Shown in pieces: positions 19,731 to 34,200 of a stretch of 64,000 bases of DNA. The position numbers and the translations under genes were made by a program. The notes under the pieces are model-generated. The model ran no database searches. It was not told the DNA's origin and worked only from the letters and a program-made list of their open reading frames with translations. Every line of letters starts with the position of its first letter. Positions within the stretch are counted from its first letter, which is position 1. This DNA comes from Osmia lignaria lignaria. Lineage: Eukaryota; Arthropoda; Insecta; Hymenoptera; Megachilidae. The stretch lies in assembly GCF_051020975.1 (NCBI RefSeq), contig NW_027478168.1:682001-746000 (forward strand), given 5' to 3'.

Positions 19731-22247
19731 TACAAAAAACGTCTCTTAACATTTTGCCATAGCTCGCTTCGTTTCCGAGATATTTGCAGATTCAGCTCCA
19801 AGGAACTGGCCTGACGGACATATTTCGAGATGTTTCTTCTTCTTGTTGTTCTACCTCTGCACAGCTAAGCTGGAAGTGGCATTTGCAGCTCGCAATAGTG
19901 CAGAGTTATCTCAAAGAAAGGGGCCACGGTGTTTCTGTATCTCTATTATGTTGGTGCGGCTTCGGAACTTTTAAATATCTTGATATATCTCGAAAACTAC
20001 GCATCTGATCAAAAAATATCATAGAACATAAAAAGTATTAAACTTAATTCTCTACAAAAAAGGTCTCTTAACATTTTGCCATAGCTCGCTTCGTTTCCGA
20101 GATATTTGCAGATTTATCTCAAGGGAAGGGGCCTGACGGACATATTTCGAGATATTTCTTCTTCTTGTTGTTCTTCTTCTGCACAGCTAAGCTGGAAGTG
20201 GCAGTTGCGGCTCGCACTAGTGCAGAGTTATCTCAAAGAAAGGGGCCACGGTGTTTCTGTATCTCTATTATGTTGGTGCGGCTTCGGAACTTTTTAAATA
20301 TCTCGATGTATCTCGAAAACTACGCTTCTGATCAAAAAATATCATAGAACATAAATTGTAGGAAACATAATTCTCTACAAAAAAGGTCTCTCAACATTTT
20401 GCGATAGCTCGCTTCGTTTCCGAGATATTTGCAGATATATCTCAAGGGAAGGGGCCTGACGGACATATTTCGAGATATTTCTTCTTCTTGTTGCTCTTCT
20501 TCTGCACAGCGAAGCTGGAAGTGGCATTTGCAGCTCGCAATAGTGCAGAGTTATCTCAAAGAAAGGGGCCACGGTGTTTCTGTATCTCTATTATGTTGGT
20601 GCGGCTTCGGAACTTTTAAATATCTTGATATATCTCAAGAACTACGCATCTGATCAAAAAATATCATAGAACATAAATAGTAGGAAACTTAATTCTCTAC
20701 AAATAAGGTCTCTTAACATTTTGCCATAGCTCGCTTCGTTTATGAGATATTTGCAGATGTATCTCAAGGGAAGGGGCCTGACGGACATATTTCGAGATAT
20801 TTCTTCTTCTTGTTGTTCTTCTTCTGCACAGCTAAGCTGGAAGTGGCATTTGCAGCTCGCAATAGTGCAGAGTTATCTCAAAGAAAGCGGCCACGGTGTT
20901 TCTGTATCTCTATTATGTTGGTGCGGCTTCGGAACTTTTAAATATCTTGATATATCTCGAGAACTACGCATCTGATCAAAAAATATCATAGAAGATAAAA
21001 AGTAGGAAACTTAATTCTCTACAAAAAAGGTCTCTTAACATTTTGCCATAGCTCGCTTCGTTTCCGTGATATTTGCAGATTTCTCTCAAGGGAAGGGGCC
21101 TGACGGACATATTTCGAGATATTTCTTCTTCTTGTTGTTCTTTTTCTGCACAGCTAAACTGGAAGTGGCATTTCCAGCTCGCAATAGTGCAGAGTTATCT
21201 CAAAGAAAGGAGCCACGGTGTTTCTGTATCTCTATTATGTTGGGGCGGCTTCGGAACTTTTAAATATCTTGATATATCTCGAGAACTACGCATCTGATCA
21301 AAAAATATCATAGAACATAAAAAGTAGGACACTTAATTCTCTACAAATAAGGTCTCTTAACATTTTGCCATAGCTCGCTTCGTTTCCGAGATATTTGCAG
21401 ATATATCTCAAGGGAAGGGGCCTGACGGACATATTTCGAGATATTTCTTCTTCTTGTTGTTCTTCTTCTGCACAGCTAAGCTGGAAGTGGCATTTACAGC
21501 TCGCAATAGTGCAGAGTTATCTCAAAGAAAGGGGCCACGGTGTTTCTGTATCTCTATTATGTTGGTGCGGCTTCGGAACTTTTAAATATCTTGATATATC
21601 TCGAGAACTACGCATCTGATCAAAAAATATGATAGAACATAAAAAGTAGGAAACTTAATTCTCTACAACAAAGGTCTCTTAACATTTTGCCATAGCTCGC
21701 TTCGTTTCCGAGATACTTACAGATTTATCTCAAGGGATGGGGCCTGACGGACATATTTCGAGATATTTCTTCTTCTTGTTGTTCTTCTTCTGCACAGCTA
21801 AGCTGGAAGTGGCATTTGCAGCTCGCAATAGTGCAGAGTTATCTCAAAGAAAGAGGCCACGGTGTTTCTGTACCTCTATTATGTTGGTGCAGTTTCGGAA
21901 CTTTTAAATATCTTGATATATCTCGAGATCTACGCATCTGATCAAAAAATATCATAGAACATAAAAAGTAGGAAACTTAATTCTCTACAAAAAAGGTCTC
22001 TTAACATTTTGCCATAGCTCGCTTCGTTTCCGAGATATTGGCAGATTTATCTCAAGGGAAGGGGCCTGACGGACATATTTCGAGATATTTCTTCTTCTTG
22101 TTGTTCTTCTGCACAGCTAAGCTGGAAGTGGCATTTGCAGCTCGCAATAGTGCAGAGTTATCTCAAAGAAAGAGGCCACGGTGTTTCTGTACCTCTATTA
22201 TGTTGGTGCAGCTTCGGAACTTTTAAATATCTTGATATATCTCGAGA
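19008..22247. repeat. Satellite higher-order block, copy 2 of the 4,503-bp offset repeat
   Basis: This block matches 14505-17744 monomer by monomer at an offset of 4,503 bp (14 monomers with the small indels). The match ends where gagaactacgcgtc (17742) is replaced by gagatctacgcatc (22245). Its second half forms the first copy of the 2,895-bp nine-monomer unit. Confidence 0.85.
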
Positions 22248-25200
22248 TCTACGCATCTGATCAAAAAAAATCATAGAACATAAAAAGTAGGAAACTTAAT
22301 TCTCTACAAAAAAGGTCTCTTAACATTTTGCCATAGCTCGCTTCGTTTCCGAGATATTGGCAGATTTATCTCAAGGGAAGGGGCCTGACGGACATATTTC
22401 GAGATATTTGTTCTTCTTGTTGTTCTTCTTCTGCTCAGCTAAGCTGGAAGTGGCATTTGCAGCTCGCAATAGTGCAGAGTTATCTCAAAGAAAGAGGCCA
22501 CGGTGTTTCTGTACCTCTATTATGTTGGTGCAGCTTCGGAACTTTTAAATATCTTGATATATCTCGAGATCGACGCATCTGATCAAAAAATATCATAGAA
22601 CATAAAAAGTAGGAAACTTAATTCTCTACAAAAAAGGTCTCTTAACATTTTGCCATAGCTCGCTTCGTTTCCGAGATATTGGCAGATTTATCTCAAGGGA
22701 AGGGGCCTGACGGACATATTTCGAGATATTTCTTCTTCTTGTTGTTCTTCTTCTGCACAGCTAAGCTGGAAGTGGCATTTGCGGCAAGCACTAGTGCAGA
22801 GTTATCTCAAAGAAAGGGGCCACGGTGTTTCTGTATCTCTATTATGTTGGTGCGGCTTCGGAACTTTTAAATATCTTGATATATCTCGAGAACTACGCAT
22901 CTGATCAAAAAATATCATACTACATAAAAAGTAGGAAACTTAATTCTCTACAAGAAAGGTCTCTTAACATTTTGCCATAGCTCGCTTCGTTTCCGAGATA
23001 TTTGCAGATTTATCTCAAGGGAAGGGGCCTGACGGACATATTTCGAGATATTTCTTCTTCTTGTTGTTCTTCTTCTGCACAGCTAAGCTGGAAGTGGCAT
23101 TTGCAGCTCGCAATAGTGCAGAGTTATCTCAAAGAAAGGGGCCACGGTGTTTCTGTATCTCTATTATGTTGGTGCGGCTTCGGAACTTTTAAATATCTCG
23201 ATATATCTCGAAAACTACGCGTCTGATCAAAAAATTTCATAGAACATAAAAAGTAGGAAACTTAATTCTCTACAAAAAAGGTCTCTTACCATTTTGCCAT
23301 AGCTCGCTTCGTTTCCGAGATATGTGCAGATTTATCTCAAGGGAAGGGGCCTGACGGACATATTTCGAGATATTTCTTCTTCTTGTTGTTCTTCTTCTGC
23401 ACAGCTAAGCTGGAAGTGGCATTTGCGGCTCGCACTAGTGCAGAGTTATCTCAAAGAAAGGGGCCACGGTGTTTCTGTATCTCTATTATGTTGGTGCGGC
23501 TTCGGAACTTTTAAATATCTTGATGTATCTCGAGAACTACGCATCTGATCAAAAAATATCATAGAACATAAAAAGTAGGAAACTTAATTCTCTACAAAAA
23601 AGGTCTCTTACCATTTTGCCATAGCTCGCTTCGTTTCCGAGATATGTGCAGATTTATCTCAAGGGAAGGGGCCTGACGGACATATTTCGAGATATTTCTT
23701 CTTCTTGTTGTTCTTCTTCTGCACAGCTAAGCTGGAAGTGGCATTTGCAGCTCGCAATAGTGCAGAGTTATCTCAAAGAAAGCGGCCACGGTGTTTCTGT
23801 ATCTCTATTATGTTGGTGCGGCTTCGGAACTTTTAAATATCTTGATATATCTCGAGAACTACGCATCTGATCAAAAAATATCATAGAAGATAAAAAGTAG
23901 GAAACTTAATTCTCTACAAAAAAGGTCTCTTAACATTTTGCCATAGCTCGCTTCGTTTCCGTGATATTTGCAGATTTCTCTCAAGGGAAGGGGCCTGACG
24001 GACATATTTCGAGATATTTCTTCTTCTTGTTGTTCTTTTTCTGCACAGCTAAACTGGAAGTGGCATTTCCAGCTCGCAATAGTGCAGAGTTATCTCAAAG
24101 AAAGGAGCCACGGTGTTTCTGTATCTCTATTATGTTGGGGCGGCTTCGGAACTTTTAAATATCTTGATATATCTCGAGAACTACGCATCTGATCAAAAAA
24201 TATCATAGAACATAAAAAGTAGGACACTTAATTCTCTACAAATAAGGTCTCTTAACATTTTGCCATAGCTCGCTTCGTTTCCGAGATATTTGCAGATATA
24301 TCTCAAGGGAAGGGGCCTGACGGACATATTTCGAGATATTTCTTCTTCTTGTTGTTCTTCTTCTGCACAGCTAAGCTGGAAGTGGCATTTACAGCTCGCA
24401 ATAGTGCAGAGTTATCTCAAAGAAAGGGGCCACGGTGTTTCTGTATCTCTATTATGTTGGTGCGGCTTCGGAACTTTTAAATATCTTGATATATCTCGAG
24501 AACTACGCATCTGATCAAAAAATATGATAGAACATAAAAAGTAGGAAACTTAATTCTCTACAACAAAGGTCTCTTAACATTTTGCCATAGCTCGCTTCGT
24601 TTCCGAGATACTTACAGATTTATCTCAAGGGATGGGGCCTGACGGACATATTTCGAGATATTTCTTCTTCTTGTTGTTCTTCTTCTGCACAGCTAAGCTG
24701 GAAGTGGCATTTGCAGCTCGCAATAGTGCAGAGTTATCTCAAAGAAAGAGGCCACGGTGTTTCTGTACCTCTATTATGTTGGTGCAGTTTCGGAACTTTT
24801 AAATATCTTGATATATCTCGAGATCTACGCATCTGATCAAAAAATATCATAGAACATAAAAAGTAGGAAACTTAATTCTCTACAAAAAAGGTCTCTTAAC
24901 ATTTTGCCATAGCTCGCTTCGTTTCCGAGATATTGGCAGATTTATCTCAAGGGAAGGGGCCTGACGGACATATTTCGAGATATTTCTTCTTCTTGTTGTT
25001 CTTCTGCACAGCTAAGCTGGAAGTGGCATTTGCAGCTCGCAATAGTGCAGAGTTATCTCAAAGAAAGAGGCCACGGTGTTTCTGTACCTCTATTATGTTG
25101 GTGCAGCTTCGGAACTTTTAAATATCTTGATATATCTCGAGATCTACGCATCTGATCAAAAAATATCATAGAACATAAAAAGTAGGAAACTTAATTCTCT

Positions 25201-28200
25201 ACAAAAAAGGTCTCTTAACATTTTGCCATAGCTCGCTTCGTTTCCGAGATATTGGCAGATTTATCTCAAGGGAAGGGGCCTGACGGACATATTTCGAGAT
25301 ATTTGTTCTTCTTGTTGTTCTTCTTCTGCTCAGCTAAGCTGGAAGTGGCATTTGCAGCTCGCAATAGTGCAGAGTTATCTCAAAGAAAGAGGCCACGGTG
25401 TTTCTGTACCTCTATTATGTTGGTGCAGCTTCGGAACTTTTAAATATCTTGATATATCTCGAGATCGACGCATCTGATCAAAAAATATCATAGAACATAA
25501 AAAGTAGGAAACTTAATTCTCTACAAAAAAGGTCTCTTAACATTTTGCCATAGCTCGCTTCGTTTCCGAGATATTGGCAGATTTATCTCAAGGGAAGGGG
25601 CCTGACGGACATATTTCGAGATATTTCTTCTTCTTGTTGTTCTTCTTCTGCACAGCTAAGCTGGAAGTGGCATTTGCGGCAAGCACTAGTGCAGAGTTAT
25701 CTCAAAGAAAGGGGCCACGGTGTTTCTGTATCTCTATTATGTTGGTGCGGCTTCGGAACTTTTAAATATCTTGATATATCTCGAGAACTACGCATCTGAT
25801 CAAAAAATATCATACTACATAAAAAGTAGGAAACTTAATTCTCTACAAGAAAGGTCTCTTAACATTTTGCCATAGCTCGCTTCGTTTCCGAGATATTTGC
25901 AGATTTATCTCAAGGGAAGGGGCCTGACGGACATATTTCGAGATATTTCTTCTTCTTGTTGTTCTTCTTCTGCACAGCTAAGCTGGAAGTGGCATTTGCA
26001 GCTCGCAATAGTGCAGAGTTATCTCAAAGAAAGGGGCCACGGTGTTTCTGTATCTCTATTATGTTGGTGCGGCTTCGGAACTTTTAAATATCTCGATATA
26101 TCTCGAAAACTACGCGTCTGATCAAAAAATTTCATAGAACATAAAAAGTAGGAAACTTAATTCTCTACAAAAAAGGTCTCTTACCATTTTGCCATAGCTC
26201 GCTTCGTTTCCGAGATATGTGCAGATTTATCTCAAGGGAAGGGGCCTGACGGACATATTTCGAGATATTTCTTCTTCTTGTTGTTCTTCTTTTGCACAGC
26301 TAAGCTGGAAGTGGCATTTGCGGCTCGCACTAGTGCAGAGTTATCTCAAAGAAAGGGGCCACGGTGTTTCTGTATCTCTATTATGTTGGTGCGGCTTCGG
26401 AACTTTTAAATATCTTGATGTATCTCGAGAACTACGCATCTGATCAAAAAATATCATAGAACATAAAAAGTAGGAAACTTAATTCTCTACAAAAAAGGTC
26501 TCTTACCATTTTGCCATAGCTCGCTTCGTTTCCGAGATATGTGCAGATTTATCTCAAGGGAAGGGGCCTGACGGACATATTTCGAGATATTTCTTCTTCT
26601 TGTTGTTCTTCTTCTGCACAGCTAAGCTGGAAGTGGCATTTGCAGCTCGCAATAGTGCAGAGTTATCTCAAAGAAAGCGGCCACGGTGTTTCTGTATCTC
26701 TATTATGTTGGTGCGGCTTCGGAACTTTTAAATATCTTGATATATCTCGAGAACTACGCATCTGATCAAAAAATATCATAGAAGATAAAAAGTAGGAAAC
26801 TTAATTCTCTACAAAAAAGGTCTCTTAACATTTTGCCATAGCTCGCTTCGTTTCCGTGATATTTGCAGATTTCTCTCAAGGGAAGGGGCCTGACGGACAT
26901 ATTTCGAGATATTTCTTCTTCTTGTTGTTCTTTTTCTGCACAGCTAAACTGGAAGTGGCATTTCCAGCTCGCAATAGTGCAGAGTTATCTCAAAGAAAGG
27001 AGCCACGGTGTTTCTGTATCTCTATTATGTTGGGGCGGCTTCGGAACTTTTAAATATCTTGATATATCTCGAGAACTACGCATCTGATCAAAAAATATCA
27101 TAGAACATAAAAAGTAGGACACTTAATTCTCTACAAATAAGGTCTCTTAACATTTTGCCATAGCTCGCTTCGTTTCCGAGATATTTGCAGATATATCTCA
27201 AGGGAAGGGGCCTGACGGACATATTTCGAGATATTTCTTCTTCTTGTTGTTCTTCTTCTGCACAGCTAAGCTGGAAGTGGCATTTACAGCTCGCAATAGT
27301 GCAGAGTTATCTCAAAGAAAGGGGCCACGGTGTTTCTGTATCTCTATTATGTTGGTGCGGCTTCGGAACTTTTAAATATCTTGATATATCTCGAGAACTA
27401 CGCATCTGATCAAAAAATATGATAGAACATAAAAAGTAGGAAACTTAATTCTCTACAACAAAGGTCTCTTAACATTTTGCCATAGCTCGCTTCGTTTCCG
27501 AGATACTTACAGATTTATCTCAAGGGATGGGGCCTGACGGACATATTTCGAGATATTTCTTCTTCTTGTTGTTCTTCTTCTGCACAGCTAAGCTGGAAGT
27601 GGCATTTGCAGCTCGCAATAGTGCAGAGTTATCTCAAAGAAAGAGGCCACGGTGTTTCTGTACCTCTATTATGTTGGTGCAGTTTCGGAACTTTTAAATA
27701 TCTTGATATATCTCGAGATCTACGCATCTGATCAAAAAATATCATAGAACATAAAAAGTAGGAAACTTAATTCTCTACAAAAAAGGTCTCTTAACATTTT
27801 GCCATAGCTCGCTTCGTTTCCGAGATATTGGCAGATTTATCTCAAGGGAAGGGGCCTGACGGACATATTTCGAGATATTTCTTCTTCTTGTTGTTCTTCT
27901 GCACAGCTAAGCTGGAAGTGGCATTTGCAGCTCGCAATAGTGCAGAGTTATCTCAAAGAAAGAGGCCACGGTGTTTCTGTACCTCTATTATGTTGGTGCA
28001 GCTTCGGAACTTTTAAATATCTTGATATATCTCGAGATCTACGCATCTGATCAAAAAATATCATAGAACATAAAAAGTAGGAAACTTAATTCTCTACAAA
28101 AAAGGTCTCTTAACATTTTGCCATAGCTCGCTTCGTTTCCGAGATATTGGCAGATTTATCTCAAGGGAAGGGGCCTGACGGACATATTTCGAGATATTTG

Positions 28201-29312
28201 TTCTTCTTGTTGTTCTTCTTCTGCTCAGCTAAGCTGGAAGTGGCATTTGCAGCTCGCAATAGTGCAGAGTTATCTCAAAGAAAGAGGCCACGGTGTTTCT
28301 GTACCTCTATTATGTTGGTGCAGCTTCGGAACTTTTAAATATCTTGATATATCTCGAGATCGACGCATCTGATCAAAAAATATCATAGAACATAAAAAGT
28401 AGGAAACTTAATTCTCTACAAAAAAGGTCTCTTAACATTTTGCCATAGCTCGCTTCGTTTCCGAGATATTGGCAGATTTATCTCAAGGGAAGGGGCCTGA
28501 CGGACATATTTCGAGATATTTCTTCTTCTTGTTGTTCTTCTTCTGCACAGCTAAGCTGGAAGTGGCATTTGCGGCAAGCACTAGTGCAGAGTTATCTCAA
28601 AGAAAGGGGCCACGGTGTTTCTGTATCTCTATTATGTTGGTGCGGCTTCGGAACTTTTAAATATCTTGATATATCTCGAGAACTACGCATCTGATCAAAA
28701 AATATCATACTACATAAAAAGTAGGAAACTTAATTCTCTACAAGAAAGGTCTCTTAACATTTTGCCATAGCTCGCTTCGTTTCCGAGATATTTGCAGATT
28801 TATCTCAAGGGAAGGGGCCTGACGGACATATTTCGAGATATTTCTTCTTCTTGTTGTTCTTCTTCTGCACAGCTAAGCTGGAAGTGGCATTTGCAGCTCG
28901 CAATAGTGCAGAGTTATCTCAAAGAAAGGGGCCACGGTGTTTCTGTATCTCTATTATGTTGGTGCGGCTTCGGAACTTTTAAATATCTCGATATATCTCG
29001 AAAACTACGCGTCTGATCAAAAAATTTCATAGAACATAAAAAGTAGGAAACTTAATTCTCTACAAAAAAGGTCTCTTACCATTTTGCCATAGCTCGCTTC
29101 GTTTCCGAGATATGTGCAGATTTATCTCAAGGGAAGGGGCCTGACGGACATATTTCGAGATATTTCTTCTTCTTGTTGTTCTTCTTCTGCACAGCTAAGC
29201 TGGAAGTGGCATTTGCGGCTCGCACTAGTGCAGAGTTATCTCAAAGAAAGGGGCCACGGTGTTTCTGTATCTCTATTATGTTGGTGCGGCTTCGGAACTT
29301 TTAAATATCTTG
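20760..29312. repeat. Nine-monomer higher-order repeat, 2,895 bp, three tandem copies
   Basis: Copies run about 20760-23654, 23655-26549 and 26550-29312 (the last ends in its ninth monomer). Each unit holds, in order, the aaagcggcc, tctctcaaggg/ggggcggc, acagctcgc with atgatagaac, gatacttacag, 3-bp-deleted, tttgttcttctt with gagatcgacg, gcggcaagcac, gtctgatcaaaaaatttc and gatgtatctcgag monomers. 2,895 is 9 x 322 minus 3. I noticed only a few differences, for example aaaaaaaatcat near 22265 and ttcttttgcac near 26289, so the amplification is very recent. Confidence 0.9.
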
Positions 29313-32300
29313 ATATATCTCGAGATCTACGCATCTGATCAAAAAATATCATAGAACATAAAAAGTAGGAAACTTAATTCTCTACAAAAAAGGTCTCTTA
29401 ACACTTTGCCATAGCTCGCTTCGTTTCCGAGATATTGGCAGATTTATCTCAAGGGAAGGGGCCTGACGGACATATTTCGAGATATTTCTTCTTCTTGTTG
29501 TTCTTCTTCTGCACAGCTAAGCTGGAAGTGGCATTTGCAGCTCGCAATAGTGCAGAGTTATCTCAAAGAAAGAGGCCACGGTGTTTCTGTACCTCTATTA
29601 TGTTGGTGCAGCTTCGGAACTTTTAAATATCTTGATATATCTTGAGATCTACGCATCTGATCAAAAAATATCATAGAACATAAAAAGTAGGAAACTTAAT
29701 TCTCTACAAAAAAGGTCTCTTAACATTTTGCCATAGCTCCCTTCGTTTCCGAGATATTGGCAGATTTATCTCAAGGGAAGGGGCCTGACGGACATATTTC
29801 GAGATATTTCTTCTTCTTGTTGTTCTTCTTCTGCACAGCTAAGCTGGAAGTGGCATTTGCGGCAAGCACTAGTGCAGAGTTATCTCAAAGAAAGGGGCCA
29901 CGGTGTTTCTGTATCTCTATTATGTTGGTGCGGCTTCGGAACTTTTAAATATCTTGATATATCTCGAGAACTACGCATCTGATCAAAAAATATCATAGAA
30001 CATAAAAAGTAGGAAACTTAATTCTCTACAAATAAAGTCTCCTAACATTTTGCCATAGCTCGCTTCGTTTCCGAGATATTTGCAGATTTATCTCAAGGGA
30101 AGGGGCCTGACGGACATATTTCGAGATATTTCTTCTTCTTGTTGTTCTTCTTCTGCACAGCTAAGCTGGAAGTGGCATTTGCAGCTCGCAATAGTGCAGA
30201 GTTATCTCAAAGAAAGAGGCCACGGTGTTTCTGTACCTCTATTATGTTGGTGCAGCTTCGGAACTTTTACATATCTTGATATATCTCGAGATCTACGCAT
30301 CTGATCAAAAAATATCATAGAACATAAAAAGTAGGATACTTAATTCTCTACAAAAAAGGTCTCTTAACATTTTGCCATAGCTCGCTTCGTTTCCGAGATA
30401 TTGGCAGATTTATCTCAAGGGAAGGGGCCTGACGGACATATTTCGAGATATTTCTTCTTCTTGTTGTTCTTCTTCTGCACAGCTAAGCTGGAAGTGGCAT
30501 TTGCGGCAAGCACTAGTGCAGAGTTATCTCAAAGAAAGGGGCCACGGTGTTTCTGTATCTCTATTATGTTGGTGCGGCTTCGGAACTTTTAAATATCTTG
30601 ATATATCTCGAGAACTACGCATCTGATCAAAAAATATACTACATAAAAAGTAGGAAACTTAATTCTCTACAAGAAAGGTCTCTTAACATTTTGCCATAGC
30701 TCGCTTCGTTTCCGAGATATTTGCAGATTTATCTCAAGGGAAGGGGCCTGACGGACATATTTCGAGATATTTCTTCTTCTTGTTGTTCTTCTTCTGCACA
30801 GCTAAGCTGGAAGTGGCATTTGCAGCTCGCAATAGTGCAGAGTTATCTCAACGGAAGGGGCCACGGTGTTTCTGTATCTCTATTATGTTGGTGCGGCTTC
30901 GGAACTTTTAAATATCTCGATATATCTCGAAAACTACGCGTCTGATCAAAAAATATCATAGAACATAAAAAGTAGGAAACTTAATTCTCTACAAAAAAGG
31001 TCTCTTACGATTTTGCCATAGCTCGCTTCGTTTCCGAGATATGTGCAGATTTATCTCAAGGGAAGGGGCCTGACGGACATATTTCGAGATATTTCTTCTT
31101 CTTGTTGTTCTTCTTCTGCACAGCTAAGCTGGAAGTGGCATTTGCAGCTCGCAATAGTGCAGAGTTATCTCAAAGAAAGAGGCCACGGTGTTTCTGTACC
31201 TCTATTATGTTGGTGCAGCTTCGGAACTTTTAAATATCTTGATATATCTCGAGATCTACGCATCTGATCAAAAAATATCATAGAACATAAAAAGTAGGAA
31301 ACTTAATTCTCTACAAAAAAGGTCTCTTAACACTTTGCCATAGCTCGCTTCGTTTCCGAGATATTGGCAGATTTATCTCAAGGGAAGGGGCCTGACGGAC
31401 ATATTTCGAGATATTTCTTCTTCTTGTTGTTCTTCTTCTGCACAGCTAAGCTGGAAGTGGCATTTGCAGCTCGCAATAGTGCAGAGTTATCTCAAACAAA
31501 GAGGCCACGGTGTTTCTGTACCTCTATTATGTTGGTGCAGCTTCGGAACTTTTAAATATCTTGATATATCTTGAGATCTACGCATCTGATCAAAAAATAT
31601 CATAGAACATAAAAAGTAGGAAACTTAATTCTCTACAAAAAAGGTCTCTTAACATTTTGCCATAGCTCCCTTGGTTTCCGAGATATTGGCAGATTTATCT
31701 CAAGGGAAGGGGCCTGACGGACATATTTCGAGATATTTCTTCTTCTTGTTGTTCTTCTTCTGCACAGCTAAGCTGGAAGTGGCATTTGCGGCAAGCACTA
31801 GTGCAGAGTTATCTCAAAGAAAGGGGCCACGGTGTTTCTGTATCTCTATTATGTTGGTGCGGCTTCGGAACTTTTAAATATCTTGATATATCTCGAGAAC
31901 TACGCATCTGATCAAAAAATATCATACTACATAAAAAGTAGGAAACTTAATTCTCTACAAGAAAGGTCTCTTAACATTTTGCCATAGCTCGCTTCGTTTC
32001 CGAGATATTTGCAGATTTATCTCAAGGGAAGGGGCCTGACGGACATATTTCGAGATATTTGTTCTTCTTGTTGTTCTTCTTCTGCACAGCTAAGCTCTAA
32101 GTGGCATTTGCAGCTCGCAATAGTGCAGAGTTATCTCAAAGAAAGAGGCCACGGTGTTTCTGTACCTCTATTATGTTGGTGCAGCTTCGGAACTTTTAAA
32201 TATCTTGATATATCTCGAGATCTACGCATCTGATCAAAAAATATCATAGAACATAAAAAGTAGGAAACTTAATTCTCTACAAAAAAGGTCTCTTAACACT

Positions 32301-34200
32301 TTGCCATAGCTCGCTTCGTTTCCGAGATATTGGCAGATTTATCTCAAGGGAAGGGGCCTGACGGACATATTTCGAGATATTTCTTCTTCTTGTTGTTCTT
32401 CTTCTGCACAGCTAAGCTGGAAGTGGCATTTGCAGCTCGCAATAGTGCAGAGTTATCTCAAAGGAAGGGGCCACGGTGTTTCTGTATCTCTATTATGTTG
32501 GTGCGGCTTCGGAACTTTTAAATATCTCGATATATCTCGAAAACTACGCGTCTGATCAAAAAATATCATAGAACATAAAAAGTAGGAAACTTAATTCTCT
32601 ACAAAAAAGGTCTCTTACCATTTTGCCATAGCTCCCTTCGTTTCCGAGATATTGGCAGATTTATCTCAAGGGAAGGGGCCTGACGGACATATTTCGAGAT
32701 ATTTCTTCTTCTTGTTGTTCTTCTTCTGCACAGCTAAGCTGGAAGTGGCATTTGCAGCTCGCAATAGTGCAGAGTTATCTCAAAGAAAGAGGCCACGGTG
32801 TTTCTGTACCTCTATTATGTTGGTGCAGCTTCGGAACTTTTAAATATCTTGATATATCTCGAGATCTACGCATCTGATCAAAAAATATCATAGAACATAA
32901 AAAGTAGGAAACTTAATTCTCTACAAAAAAGGTCTCTTAACATTTTGCCATAGCTCGCTTCGTTTCCGAGATATTTGCAGATTTATCTCGAGGGAAGGGG
33001 CCTGACGGACATATTTCGAGATATTTCTTCTTCTTGTTGTTCTTCTTCTGCACAGCTAAGCTGGAAGTGGCATTCGCGGCTCGCACTAGTGCAGAGTTAT
33101 CTCAATGAAAGGGGCCACGGTGTTTCTGTATCTCTATTATGTTGGTGCGGCTTCGGAACTTTTAAATATCTCGATATATCTCGAAAACTACGCTTCTGAT
33201 CAAAAAATATCATAGAACATAAATTGTAGGAAACATAATTCTCTACAAGAAAGGTCTCTCAACATTTTGCCATAGCTCGCTTCGTTTCCGAGATATTTGC
33301 AGATTTATCTCAAGGGAAGGGGCCTGACGGACATATTTCGAGATATTTCTTCTTCTTGTTGTTCTTCTTCTGCACAGCTAAGCTGGAAGTGGCATTTGCA
33401 GCTCGCAATAGTGCAGAGTTATCTCAAAGGAAGGGGCCACGGTGTTTCTGTATCTCTATTATGTTGGTGCGGCTTCGGAACTTTTAAATATCTCGATATA
33501 TCTCGAAAACTACGCGTCTGATCAAAAAATATCATAGAACATAAAAAGTAGGAAACTTAATTCTCTACAAAAAAGGTCTCTTACCATTTTGCCATAGCTC
33601 GCTTCGTTTCCGAGCTATGTGCAGATTTATCTCAAGGGAAGGGGCCTGACGGACATATTTCGAGATATTTCTTCTTCTTGTTGTTCTTCTTCTGCACAGC
33701 TAAGCTGGAAGTGGCATTTGCAGCTCGCAATAGTGCAGAGTTATCTCAAAGAAAGAGGCCACGGTGTTTCTGTACCTCTATTATGTTGGTGCAGCTTCGG
33801 AACTTTTAAATATCTTGATATATCTCGAGATCTACGCATCTGATCAAAAAATATCATAGAACATAAAAAGCAGGAAACTTAATTCTCTACAAAAAAGGTC
33901 TCTCAACATTTTGCCATAGCTCGCTTCGTTTCCGAGATATTGGCAGATTTATCTCAAGGGAAGGGGCCTGACGGACATATTTCGAGATATTTCTTCTTCT
34001 TGTTGTTCTTCTTCTGCACAGCTAAGCTGGAAGTGGCATTTGCAGCTCGCAATAGTGCAGAGTTATCTCAAAGAAGGGGGCCACGGTGTTTCTGTATCTC
34101 TATTATGTTGGTGCGGCTTCGGAACTTTTAAATATCTTGATATATCTCGGGAACTACGCTTCTGATCAAAAAATATCATAGAACATAACTTGTAGGAAAC
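29313..34200. repeat. Mosaic satellite zone of gatctacgc and gcggcaagc monomers
   Basis: About 15 monomers mix a few types in changing order. A two-monomer stretch at about 29310-29980 recurs at 31239-31909 (offset 1,929 bp) with small differences such as ctcccttcg/ctcccttgg. One monomer has lost 3 bp (atatactacat near 30636). No single higher-order period explains the zone. Confidence 0.75.
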
